In this document: positions 1 to 6,210 of the stretch, piece by piece
How positions within the stretch are numbered: position 1 is the first letter of the stretch
Layout: each line of letters begins with the position of its first letter
NCBI GenBank assembly: GCA_030641945.1
Contig: DAOWLL010000091.1
Coordinates: forward strand, 1 to 6,847
Source: Gammaproteobacteria bacterium
GTDB taxonomy: Bacteria; Pseudomonadota; Gammaproteobacteria; SZUA-229
Direction of reading: 5' to 3'
Length of the DNA: 6,847 nt
Notes under the pieces: model-generated
What the model was told of the DNA's origin: nothing
What the model saw: only the letters and a program-made list of their open reading frames with translations
Database searches by the model: none
Made by a program: the position numbers and the translations under genes

Positions 1-24
1 CAATGATGGTTAATGCAGCTAATA

Positions 25-1239
25 TCATCTGAGTTCAATACTGACCGATTTCCTGTCTTTTTTACCCGCTTCAGCGTTATCGAGATAGTGCAGCTCGATG
101 GTATCACCCGGTTTCCTGTTGATAATTGCAAATTTAAAGTCAGTAAAATTTTCCACCGTTTCATCGTCGACACCTATGATAACGGTGCCCTGTTGCAGGC
201 CAGCGTCTTTAACAGCACTGTTTTTCGAAAAACCCTCGATGGTAAGAAGTTTGCCTTCTGTATCAAGGAAAGCACCGATAAGACCAACCGGCCCCAGTGA
301 TTGCTCAACAGACAGCACCATGAAATCAGCAATATCATTTGATACTGGCAGGAAATCTTCTGAAACCAGAATTGAAAATTGTTCAGTATCGATACGACGC
401 TTGATGCGATTGGGTATGCCAGAACCAAACATAATGTGGCCACTGCCTGCGAGGACCAGCATGCGTGACTCCGGGTTATCCTGCAGGTATTGTGCTGCTC
501 GCTCGGCCATGCTTTCATCCCAGGTGAGCTGGCTGCGCAAAAAGTTTTCAAATTCACCCTTGTATTCAGGGTGCAATTCGAATATGTCTCGAAGACGCTT
601 TTCGTAATCCTTGTCAGACCAGTCATAACTTTTCGGTAACTGTGACTTCAATTCTTCAGGCAAGTCATCAAATTCCGATTTGGCCAAAGCACTGACCAGC
701 TCTCGTGGCGCATTGAGTGCGATAACCGGGATATTATTTTCGCGTGCGTACTGTAATATCGGCTGGTAAAGCCGATAATTGTACTGCCAGCGACCGAAAT
801 AATCAGTTAGATGGAGCATTTCTTTTTCAGTAATTTCGCCAGCAATGTAATCATCCAGATGTTTTTGATATGGTTGCTGGAACCACTCAACTCCCAGCGC
901 AAGATTTGGTGATTTTTGATATAAATGCTTCAATATTTCCAGTTGAACCAGGTGATGGTCGTATCTCGTGTGTGTTTCACCAACCAGTACTACCCGCGCA
1001 TGGTCTATTTGTTCCATCACTTGTGCCAGTGAGCTGGTTTGGCCGAGTTCGACAACAGGTAGATCGATTATCGATGTGGCGTCATCGTGCGGCATACGCG
1101 AACCGGCAGATAGCGTAGTGCTGGCTGATATTGCCAGAGCTGAAACTATAAACAGCAGCAGGCCTCCAACAGAAAGCGGTAATGATTCAGGTTTAAAATC
1201 ACGATGAAGTTTCATAGAAGCAGGTCCTGGCAGGCTCAT
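25..1239 (-). CDS. ChaN/DUF399-family protein with C-terminal PDZ domain, exported or membrane-anchored
   Basis: The 404-residue product has a hydrophobic stretch at about residues 21-45, read as a signal peptide (possible cleavage after A45) or an anchor. The ChaN-like domain follows (about 60-300), with GETH at 87-90, GVEW at 116-119, NAPR at 176-179 and GSGH at 265-268. These fit the ChaN/EreA/TraB/Tiki superfamily, whose conserved Glu and His residues form the active or ligand-binding centre. Campylobacter ChaN binds haem. Residues about 310-404 read as a PDZ domain (GLIGAFL loop, NSAVKDAGLQQGTVI). The protein contains no cysteine, so unlike lipoprotein ChaN members it has no lipobox. Two starts are possible: ATG at 1239, preceded by AGGGA with 8 nt spacing, and in-frame ATG at 1215, preceded by AGGA with 9 nt spacing. 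Both overlap the divergent peptidase gene. Family assignment is firm; substrate and haem binding are unknown. Confidence 0.88.
   Translation of the reverse strand: MSLPGPASMKLHRDFKPESLPLSVGGLLLFIVSALAISASTTLSAGSRMPHDDATSIIDLPVVELGQTSSLAQVMEQIDHARVVLVGETHTRYDHHLVQLEILKHLYQKSPNLALGVEWFQQPYQKHLDDYIAGEITEKEMLHLTDYFGRWQYNYRLYQPILQYARENNIPVIALNAPRELVSALAKSEFDDLPEELKSQLPKSYDWSDKDYEKRLRDIFELHPEYKGEFENFLRSQLTWDESMAERAAQYLQDNPESRMLVLAGSGHIMFGSGIPNRIKRRIDTEQFSILVSEDFLPVSNDIADFMVLSVEQSLGPVGLIGAFLDTEGKLLTIEGFSKNSAVKDAGLQQGTVIIGVDDETVENFTDFKFAIINRKPGDTIELHYLDNAEAGKKDRKSVSIELR
1125..1152 (+). promoter_or_regulatory. Possible sigma70-type promoter for the M1-like peptidase gene, inside the chaN-like coding region
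   Basis: CTGATA at 1125-1130 (four of six matches to TTGACA) is followed after 16 bp by TATAAA at 1147-1152 (five of six matches to TATAAT). It points toward the ATG at 1204 and would leave a leader of roughly 45 nt. It lies within the signal-peptide part of the opposite gene, as it must because the two genes leave no gap. Matches this weak arise by chance, so this is a candidate only. Confidence 0.22.
1204..1239. promoter_or_regulatory. Interlocked divergent translation starts
   Basis: Bases 1204-1215 read ATGAAGTTTCAT on the plus strand and ATGAAACTTCAT on the minus strand, so each strand has an in-frame ATG at opposite ends of the same 12 bp. The plus ATG opens the M1-like peptidase (MKFHR). 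The minus ATG is the second possible start of the chaN-like gene (MKLHR). The first chaN-like ATG at 1239 has the better Shine-Dalgarno (AGGGA, 1252-1248) and gives a 36-bp overlap. The plus start is fixed by an in-frame stop at 1183-1185 with no other ATG between. Its own Shine-Dalgarno is weak (AGG at 1189-1191, 12 nt away). The leader of each mRNA must be antisense to the start of the other. Confidence 0.75.
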
Positions 1240-3312
1240 ATAGGGTATCCCTGGTTAATCCTGATTATTATTCTGACAGTTTCTACCGGCATCGGGGCAG
1301 AAACTATCCATCATGAGTTACAGGTAAAGCTGCAACCGGAGCAGGCCCGCGTTAGCGTCACCGATTATGTGCAATTCCCAATGAATACAGGTAGCGCGGT
1401 ATTTACACTGCGCAGCAGTTTAACTGTGAAAGCCCCCGGCGTTGAACTCGAATTGCTTGGTGATACTGCGGAAGGCCGGGTGCGCCACTACCGTATTAAC
1501 AGACTGCCGCCGGATGGAAAGGTTCAGCTCAACTATGAGGGCGATATAGCATCTGAGGGTACAAAGGGTAGCTTTGATATGCCCGAATCGGTATTGAGAT
1601 CCGATGGTGTCTACCTCGATGGTGGCAGTGCCTGGGTGCCCCGCTTCGACCGTTACCTGTGGTACACGTTCAGGCTGCAGGTAGAAGCACCAACAGGCTG
1701 GGAGATAATCAGCCAGGGCAAGCGCCAGCAGCTCGACAATCGTTTCATTTATGACATGACGCATCCACAGGACAGCATTTATCTGATTGGTGGCCCATAT
1801 AAGCGATATTCTCAGATGCACGATGAGATCGAGATTATGGTGTACCTGTATGAGGCCGATGCCGAACTGGCAACAAGTTACCTGCAAGCCAGCGCTGAAT
1901 ATATAAGCCTGTATAGCGACTGGATTGGCCCCTACCCGTATGCCAAGTTCGCAATCGTGGAAAACCGCTGGCAGACCGGGTATGGCATGCCGTCTTTTAC
2001 CTTGCTGGGTTCACGAGTAATTCGTCTTCCATTCATTCTTTACACATCGCTGCCACATGAAATTCTGCATAACTGGTGGGGCAATGGTGTTTACGTTGAT
2101 TTCTCCAGAGGCAACTGGAGCGAAGGTCTTACCGCCTACATGGCGGATCACTTCAATGATGAACAACAAGGCAAAGATAGAGAGTATCGCCGCAAGGCAC
2201 TTGAACGATACGCCAATTTTGCCGCTGAAGGACGTGATTTTGCACTCGCTGATTTCAGTTCAAGACACGACGAAGCCAGTCAGGCAGTCGGCTACAGCAA
2301 GTCGATGATGCTGTTCCACATGATGCGAAGGCAGGCAGGCGACGATTTATTCAAGGAAAATATCAGGCATTTCTGGCAACGCTACCAGTTCAAGCCTGTG
2401 GGATTCCGCGATGTTATTCAACAACTGTATGCGGGCAGTTATGATGACTACAAAGCATTTGTTGAACAATGGCTGGAGCGGCCAGGTGCGCCTGAAATAA
2501 CTTTGGCTGAAGTGACAGTAAAAAGACTGGCTGATGGCTATCGATTGACTCTGGAAATTAATCAAAACCAGGCTGGTCCGAGTTATAAACTGCAAATGCC
2601 GCTGCAGGTCACGCTGGAAGGCAGTGATCAACCGCGGCGTGAGCAGGTTACGCTGTCGGAAAAACACAATATAGTGGAACTGAAATTCGAACAGCGCCCG
2701 CAAGCGCTAATGCTGGACCCTGATTACGATGTATTCCGCCTGCTGCATCCGGGCGAACGCCCGGCGTCATTAGGCCGCTTGTTTGGTGCAAAAAAACAAC
2801 TATTGGTGATGCCATCAAATGCGACTGCAGAACAAGCCCGGGCATGGCAGCAGTTAGCAGCGGCATGGTCCAGGCGTTATAACAACGTAGAGTTTGTTAA
2901 GGATAGCGCGTTGAAAAAATTTCCTGATGACACGGCAATCTGGCTGTTGGGCTGGAATAACGCATTACTCATAGAACATAAGCAGCGTTTTTCTTCAACA
3001 TCGCAACAATTATCAGCTGATACAGCGAAGATAGGAAATAAGCAGTTTAATGCTGAAGACCATGCTGTGGTTTTGCTTGACTCCGACAATAGCCGCACAG
3101 CTTTGGGTTTTGTCGGCGCTGATGACCCTGAAGTAATCGCATTAATGGCAAGGAAGCTGCCTCATTACAGCAGTTATGGTGTGCTTGTATTCAACAGGCC
3201 TGAGGCGATAAACATCATGAAACAGCATCTGCCGGTGCAGGTATCCCCCATGGCCAGGCAGTTAGCCCGCATATTGCATAAAGGCGGACGTGGAATGATC
3301 GATAGTGAATGA
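1204..3312 (+). CDS. Exported M1-like (gluzincin) zinc metallopeptidase with non-canonical substrate motif
   Basis: The 702-residue product starts with a signal peptide (basic start, hydrophobic core at 17-30, likely cleavage after GIGA at 32), so it should act in the periplasm or envelope. A beta-rich N-terminal domain (about 33-190) precedes the thermolysin-like catalytic domain (about 195-420). HEILH at 285-289 supplies two zinc-binding His and the general base E286. E307 in NWSEG is the expected third ligand. Y364 in GYSKSMM matches the catalytic Tyr of the family. The exopeptidase motif GxMEN is absent; GYGMP (259-263) stands in its place. An Ig-like domain (about 430-530) follows, then an alpha/beta tail with LPHYSSYGVLVF at 652-663, a segment I recognise from related roughly 700-residue M1-like proteins. 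The substrate is unknown. Active-site residues suggest a working hydrolase, but classical aminopeptidase activity cannot be assumed. Confidence 0.9.
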   Translation: MKFHRSRSWQAHIGYPWLILIIILTVSTGIGAETIHHELQVKLQPEQARVSVTDYVQFPMNTGSAVFTLRSSLTVKAPGVELELLGDTAEGRVRHYRINRLPPDGKVQLNYEGDIASEGTKGSFDMPESVLRSDGVYLDGGSAWVPRFDRYLWYTFRLQVEAPTGWEIISQGKRQQLDNRFIYDMTHPQDSIYLIGGPYKRYSQMHDEIEIMVYLYEADAELATSYLQASAEYISLYSDWIGPYPYAKFAIVENRWQTGYGMPSFTLLGSRVIRLPFILYTSLPHEILHNWWGNGVYVDFSRGNWSEGLTAYMADHFNDEQQGKDREYRRKALERYANFAAEGRDFALADFSSRHDEASQAVGYSKSMMLFHMMRRQAGDDLFKENIRHFWQRYQFKPVGFRDVIQQLYAGSYDDYKAFVEQWLERPGAPEITLAEVTVKRLADGYRLTLEINQNQAGPSYKLQMPLQVTLEGSDQPRREQVTLSEKHNIVELKFEQRPQALMLDPDYDVFRLLHPGERPASLGRLFGAKKQLLVMPSNATAEQARAWQQLAAAWSRRYNNVEFVKDSALKKFPDDTAIWLLGWNNALLIEHKQRFSSTSQQLSADTAKIGNKQFNAEDHAVVLLDSDNSRTALGFVGADDPEVIALMARKLPHYSSYGVLVFNRPEAINIMKQHLPVQVSPMARQLARILHKGGRGMIDSE

Positions 3313-3367
3313 TATTACAAGATGTTACAGTCAATTAAATGGGTTTTAAGCTGTTACAGATTGCCCT

Positions 3368-3489
3368 ATTTGGTTTTACGAACAAGCTGGCGTCGCATCT
3401 TGATCGATCCCCCTTGATCCATAGCTATTGCTATGAATCCGCAGGCGATCGATCAACTTGCTTAGCCAGCTTGCCCCTAAAATCCAAAT
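3368..3489. repeat. Long imperfect inverted repeat (about 120-nt hairpin) before lipB
   Basis: Paired blocks from outside in: 3368-3373 with 3484-3489; 3374-3378 with 3478-3482 (one unpaired T at 3483); CAAGCTGGC 3383-3391 with GCCAGCTTG 3465-3473; GCA 3395-3397 with TGC 3459-3461; TTGATCGATC 3400-3409 with GATCGATCAA 3447-3456; GAT 3416-3418 with ATC 3437-3439; and a terminal hairpin CATAGC 3420-3425 / GCTATG 3430-3435 with loop TATT. It begins about 55 nt after the peptidase stop and ends 24 nt before the preferred lipB start. No T-tract follows, so it is not a standard intrinsic terminator. A mobile palindromic element (MITE or BIME-like) or an RNA element affecting lipB are both possible. 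Confidence 0.8.
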
Positions 3490-3513
3490 CCTTCATGCAA
3501 TATGCGGGTAGTC

Positions 3514-4119
3514 ATGTCGTTCATCGTTCGTGAACTTGGCTTGCAGCCGTATCAGCAGGTTTGGCAGGACATGCAGGTGTTTACCGACCAGCGCAGCGAA
3601 TCCACAGAGGATGAATTGTGGCTGCTGCAGCATCCACCGGTATACACGCTGGGAAAGAATGGCAAGTCCGAACACATTCTCAACCCTGGGGATATACCTG
3701 TAATCAAGTCCGACCGTGGTGGCCAGGTAACCTACCATGGCCCGGGCCAGGTAATTGTCTATACACTGCTTGACCTCAATCGCATGACTATCGGCGTGCG
3801 TGAGCTGGTGAGCCGAATCGAAAACAGTGTCATTAAGTTGCTCGAAGACTATGACATCAGTGCAAATGCCAGAAAGGATGCGCCTGGCGTCTATGTTGAT
3901 GGCAGAAAAATAGCTGCCTTAGGCTTGCGTGTTCGCAAGGGTCGCAGTTTTCACGGACTGGCATTTAATGTGGATATGGACCTAGAGCCATTTACGCGTA
4001 TTAACCCTTGCGGATATGAGGGTTTAGAGGTCACGCAGCTGTCTGAGCTGGTTGAGGCAGCGGACTTCGCTCGTGTTGAGAAGCAGTTACTGTCTCATCT
4101 GAAACATCAGTTACTGTAG
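3514..4119 (+). CDS. lipB: Octanoyltransferase LipB (octanoyl-[ACP]:protein N-octanoyltransferase)
   Basis: LipB transfers octanoate from acyl carrier protein to the lipoyl-domain lysine of the 2-oxo acid dehydrogenases and GcvH, the first step of endogenous lipoate synthesis in the cytoplasm. From the ATG at 3514 the product has 201 residues, near the usual size (E. coli 213). Family motifs are all present: [12 protein letters not shown] (68-79, with H75), the catalytic Lys in [10 protein letters not shown] (K132) and the catalytic Cys in INPCGYEG (C166). Alignment of [13 protein letters not shown] with the E. coli N-terminus and a GGG at 3506-3508, 5 nt upstream, favour 3514. An in-frame ATG at 3502 would add four residues but has no ribosome binding site. 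The stop is 9 nt before lipA, which indicates an operon. The usual E. coli neighbour ybeD is not upstream; a long hairpin is. Confidence 0.97.
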   Translation: MSFIVRELGLQPYQQVWQDMQVFTDQRSESTEDELWLLQHPPVYTLGKNGKSEHILNPGDIPVIKSDRGGQVTYHGPGQVIVYTLLDLNRMTIGVRELVSRIENSVIKLLEDYDISANARKDAPGVYVDGRKIAALGLRVRKGRSFHGLAFNVDMDLEPFTRINPCGYEGLEVTQLSELVEAADFARVEKQLLSHLKHQLL

Positions 4120-4128
4120 AATACGCCG

Positions 4129-5112
4129 ATGTCACAGAATTCAGAGCAGAAACCGGGCCGCAGCAGCAAGCTTTATCGTGCCGAGCAGGGCGTTAAGCAC
4201 AAGGGTGCTGACAAGGTCGCGCGTATACCGGTAAAGGTGGAGCAGCGCACAGAACGCTTGCGCAAGCCTTCATGGATTCGTGCCAGCTCGCCGTTTCACC
4301 CCAATGTGAAAAAACTGAAAGCTGTATTGCGTGAGCAGAAACTGCATACCGTATGTGAAGAAGCCGCCTGTCCTAATCTGGGTGAGTGCTTCGGTAAAGG
4401 CACGGCTACATTCATGATCATGGGTGATATCTGTACCCGGCGCTGCCCGTTTTGTGATGTTGGCCATGGCCGCCCGCATCCTCTTGATAAAGATGAGCCG
4501 GTCAAGCTTGCAGAGACGGTCAAGGCCATGGGGCTGAGTTATGTTGTGATAACGTCAGTTGACCGTGATGACCTGCGCGATGGCGGTGCAGCTCACTTTG
4601 TCGAATGTGTCGAACAGGTTCGCAGTAATAATCCGAACATAGAAATTGAAATACTGGTGCCTGACTTTCGCGGCCGCATGGATATAGCGCTTGAAATCAT
4701 GCATAAACATCCGCCCGATCTTTTTAATCATAACCTTGAAACAGTTCCGCGTTTATACAGGCAATGCAGGCCGGGTTCTGATTATCAATGGTCGCTTGAT
4801 CTGTTAAAGAAATTTAAACAGGTGCAGCCGGATGTGACGACAAAATCAGGCTTAATGCTGGGCCTTGGTGAAGAACTCGATGAAGTCATCGAGGTTATGC
4901 GTGATATGCGTAATCATGATGTGGAAATGCTTACGCTCGGTCAATACCTGCAGCCCAGCAAGCATCACCTGGCCGTCGAGCGTTTTGTTACACCCGATGA
5001 GTTCGATGCGCTGTATCGAACGGCTATGGAGATGGGTTTTAAACACGTCGCCAGTGGGCCGATGGTCAGGTCGTCGTATCATGCGGACCTGCAAGCCCAC
5101 GGTAAGTTTTGA
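4129..5112 (+). CDS. lipA: Lipoyl synthase LipA (radical SAM)
   Basis: LipA is a cytoplasmic radical SAM enzyme that inserts two sulfurs at C6 and C8 of protein-bound octanoyl groups to make lipoyl cofactor. The 327 residues match the family length (E. coli 321). The auxiliary [4Fe-4S] cluster that donates sulfur is marked by C76-x4-C81-x5-C87 ([12 protein letters not shown]). The radical SAM cluster is marked by C102-x3-C106-x2-C109 (CTRRCPFC). The C-terminal RSSYHAD (314-320) carries the conserved Ser ligand of the auxiliary cluster. Other family signatures are [21 protein letters not shown]-like [21 protein letters not shown] and [13 protein letters not shown]. The start codon lies 9 nt after the lipB stop with no clear Shine-Dalgarno, which suggests translational coupling to lipB. 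No key residue is missing. Confidence 0.98.
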   Translation: MSQNSEQKPGRSSKLYRAEQGVKHKGADKVARIPVKVEQRTERLRKPSWIRASSPFHPNVKKLKAVLREQKLHTVCEEAACPNLGECFGKGTATFMIMGDICTRRCPFCDVGHGRPHPLDKDEPVKLAETVKAMGLSYVVITSVDRDDLRDGGAAHFVECVEQVRSNNPNIEIEILVPDFRGRMDIALEIMHKHPPDLFNHNLETVPRLYRQCRPGSDYQWSLDLLKKFKQVQPDVTTKSGLMLGLGEELDEVIEVMRDMRNHDVEMLTLGQYLQPSKHHLAVERFVTPDEFDALYRTAMEMGFKHVASGPMVRSSYHADLQAHGKF

Positions 5113-5142
5113 ACAGAACACATTCAAGAGTACATATTTAAC

Positions 5143-5526
5143 ATGAAATATTTTTTTAAAATCATTCGTTTAATTCTGCAGCCAGTCATTCTATTCATCG
5201 ACTGGCTGACACGTCCTGCCTGGCCAAAACGTAGCCAGCAGGATCAGCAGGCGCTAGACAACAAAACATCGAGTCTGGCCATGTACCAGTTTTATGCATG
5301 CCCGTTTTGTATCATCACGCGTCGTACCATGCGCAGGCTGGGTCTGAACATTGAATTACGTGATGCACAGAATGATCCACAGTGGAAACAGGAGTTGATC
5401 GAACAGGGTGGTAAGCGCCAGGTGCCATGCTTGCGTATCAGCAATGAAGACGGCAAAGTCGAATGGCTGTATGAATCTAAACAGATCAAGCACTACCTCG
5501 AGCAACAATATGGTGATGCTGCCTGA
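5143..5526 (+). CDS. Membrane-anchored glutaredoxin-like protein (CPFC)
   Basis: The 127-residue product has a hydrophobic N-terminus (about residues 4-23, flanked by Lys/Arg on both sides) followed by LTRPAWPKR and a linker, then a glutaredoxin/thioredoxin-fold domain from about residue 46. CPFC at 53-56 is the redox-active pair. QVPCL at 94-98 holds the cis-Pro (P95) of the fold with an extra Cys at 96. GKVEWLYES (104-112) fits the glutathione-binding end of the domain. This arrangement matches a glutaredoxin/GST-N-like family I associate with gammaproteobacteria. It is a dithiol type, not the CGFS monothiol type that carries Fe-S clusters. It follows lipA by 30 nt on the same strand and is probably cotranscribed; a link to lipoate or LipA cluster maintenance is only inference. 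Membrane orientation is ambiguous because the flanking charges are similar on both sides. Confidence 0.85.
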   Translation: MKYFFKIIRLILQPVILFIDWLTRPAWPKRSQQDQQALDNKTSSLAMYQFYACPFCIITRRTMRRLGLNIELRDAQNDPQWKQELIEQGGKRQVPCLRISNEDGKVEWLYESKQIKHYLEQQYGDAA

Positions 5527-5650
5527 AAAGAATCGAGCTTATGTTGCACAGGTATGTGCGCCCATCATGTGTATAACTCTAGATATGATCTGACAGATAA
5601 CAAACCGGGTCCAGATTTGACCACACCCAAAACAAATTCAAAAACAATTC

Positions 5651-5685
5651 ACCACAGAGGCACAGAGGCACAGAGGGCACAGAGA
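5651..5685. repeat. Short tandem purine-rich repeat (CACAGAGG units)
   Basis: About four consecutive units of 7-9 bases are visible: CCACAGAGG, CACAGAGG, CACAGAGGG, CACAGAG. This resembles, but is not identical to, the CGCAGAG- and CGCAAAG-type arms further right in the same gap. I see no inverted partner for it in the window, so it may be an orphan arm of a decayed palindromic element. Confidence 0.7.
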
Positions 5686-5714
5686 AAACCTTTCTTTTGT
5701 TAAAAAAAAGTGAT

Positions 5715-5744
5715 GTAGGCCTGCATAAGCAAAGCGTTGCAGGC
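5715..5744 (+). repeat. REP-like element: GTAG head plus hairpin
   Basis: GTAG (5715-5718) is followed directly by a hairpin with stem GCCTGCA (5719-5725) and TGCAGGC (5738-5744). The 12-nt interior has a further GC/GC pairing around AAA. A GTAG or GGAG tetranucleotide immediately 5' of a palindrome is the layout of REP sequences mobilised by REP-associated tyrosine transposases (RAYTs). The stem differs from that of the REPIN 50 bp downstream, so if real it is a different REP class. No T-tract follows that would make it an intrinsic terminator. Confidence 0.5.
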
Positions 5745-5753
5745 GCCAATAAC

Positions 5754-5790
5754 TATTTACCGCAGAGACGCGGAGGCGCAGAGGTTTGTT
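5754..5790 (+). repeat. Direct repeat, copy 1 (CGCAGAG type)
   Basis: This 37-base segment, TATTTACCGC... to ...GGTTTGTT, recurs at 5901-5938 with four substitutions and a one-base insertion. All four differences are G here and A in the other copy (AGAG/AAAG, GGAG/AAAG, AGAG/AAAG). It also supplies the left arm of the inverted repeat that surrounds the REPIN. Confidence 0.75.
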
Positions 5791-5883
5791 GATTTTTGTA
5801 GGAGCGACTTTAGTCGCGAATTGTTAACGTTCGCGACTAAAGTCGCTCCTACAAATACCTGTATTAATCTCTGCGCCTCCGCG
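5769..5883. repeat. Outer inverted repeat enclosing the REPIN
   Basis: The left arm CGCGGAGGCGCAGAG (5769-5783) is perfectly complementary to CTCTGCGCCTCCGCG (5869-5883). Similarity resumes outside the arms (TTTACC on the left, GGTTAA on the right) if an 8-nt extra stretch at about 5761-5768 is allowed. The enclosed 85 bp is mostly a perfect REPIN. This looks like one palindromic element inserted into another, or a two-layer composite. Confidence 0.75.
5795..5855. repeat. REPIN: two REP sequences in inverted orientation, 26-bp perfect arms
   Basis: Bases 5795-5820 and 5830-5855 are perfect reverse complements, separated by a 9-nt loop (TTGTTAACG). Each arm is itself a REP: GTAG (5798-5801) followed by the small palindrome GCGACT-TT-AGTCGC (5804-5817), and on the other side GCGACT-AA-AGTCGC (5833-5846) followed by CTAC (5849-5852). 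GTAGGAGCGA... is close to REP classes known in Pseudomonas and relatives. REPINs are non-autonomous and depend on a RAYT transposase encoded elsewhere; none is in this window. Confidence 0.85.
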
Positions 5884-5900
5884 GTTAACAATAAAAAAAT

Positions 5901-5938
5901 TATTTACCGCAAAGACGCAAAGTGCGCAAAGGTTTGTT
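5901..5938 (+). repeat. Direct repeat, copy 2 (CGCAAAG type)
   Basis: This is the second copy of the repeat at 5754-5790, 147 bp to the right, ending in the same GGTTTGTT. It abuts, within four bases, the left terminal inverted repeat of the 314-bp element. The core is three CGCAAAG-like units in a row. I see no exact inverted partner, although 6184-6210 on the minus strand is loosely similar. Confidence 0.7.
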
Positions 5939-5994
5939 AAGTCCACAGATGAACGCAGATAAACACAGATGTTTTTATGCTGTTACTCCTGCGA

Positions 5995-6043
5995 CAAAAT
6001 TGTCTGGAACAATTTTGAACAACCGAAGGTTGGCCCGAAGGGC
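5995..6043. repeat. Three consecutive hairpins in the core of the 314-bp element
   Basis: CAAAATTGT (5995-6003) pairs with ACAATTTTG (6009-6017) around a 5-nt loop. It is followed by two back-to-back GAA-loop hairpins, CAACC-GAA-GGTTG (6020-6032) and GCCC-GAA-GGGC (6033-6043), with no base between them. AAAGAC (6045-6050) can also pair with GTCTTT (6093-6098). The order suggests a foldable RNA or DNA core, but no known RNA family is recognised and no promoter is evident. Confidence 0.55.
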
Positions 6044-6122
6044 GAAAGACGGGATGTATTTAGTCGACCCTGAAGTAGCGCTGAAGCCCAGTGTCTTTGA
6101 TAAACCACGAAAAAGAATAATG

Positions 6123-6210
6123 GTCCGCGAAAAACGCAAAGGACGCAAAAAGCGACAAATCCTTTAGTTGTAATTTTGATATGTTCGCGTTATTTGCGTT
6201 TTTCGCGGAC
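6123..6210. repeat. Inner 18-bp perfect inverted repeat
   Basis: GTCCGCGAAAAACGCAAA (6123-6140) and its exact complement (6193-6210) enclose 52 bp. The sequence is another variant of the CGCAAAG/CGCAGAG purine-rich theme found across this gap. It sits entirely within the 29-bp terminal repeats of the 314-bp element, giving a nested palindrome. Confidence 0.75.

Noticed and set aside
1420..1887. Minus-strand reading frame of 155 codons opposite the M1-like peptidase
   Set aside because: It lies wholly within a well-supported gene on the other strand and its translation shows no domain or export signal.
3324..3359. Two copies of GTTACAG (3324-3330 and 3353-3359) as an operator before lipB
   Set aside because: Two 7-base matches in AT-rich intergenic DNA are weak evidence, and neither sits near a recognisable promoter.
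5546..5559. Hairpin GCACA/TGTGC after the glutaredoxin stop as a terminator
   Set aside because: The stem is only 5 bp and no T-tract follows, so it does not meet the pattern of an intrinsic terminator.
5608..5622. GGTC/GACC palindrome near 5608
   Set aside because: Four paired bases around a 7-nt loop are expected by chance; no repeat copy is visible in the window.
5715..5748. Integron attC site
   Set aside because: The hairpin lacks paired core sites of the RYYYAAC/GTTRRRY type, and no integrase or cassette genes are near.
5651..5938. CRISPR array
   Set aside because: Repeats are short and variable, adjoin without regular spacers, and several are inverted; no cas gene is present.
5922..6167. 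Plus-strand reading frame of 81 codons in the repeat island
   Set aside because: It begins in a repeat arm, runs through a terminal inverted repeat and the hairpin core, ends in the inner inverted repeat, is dominated by Lys/Arg and resembles no protein family.
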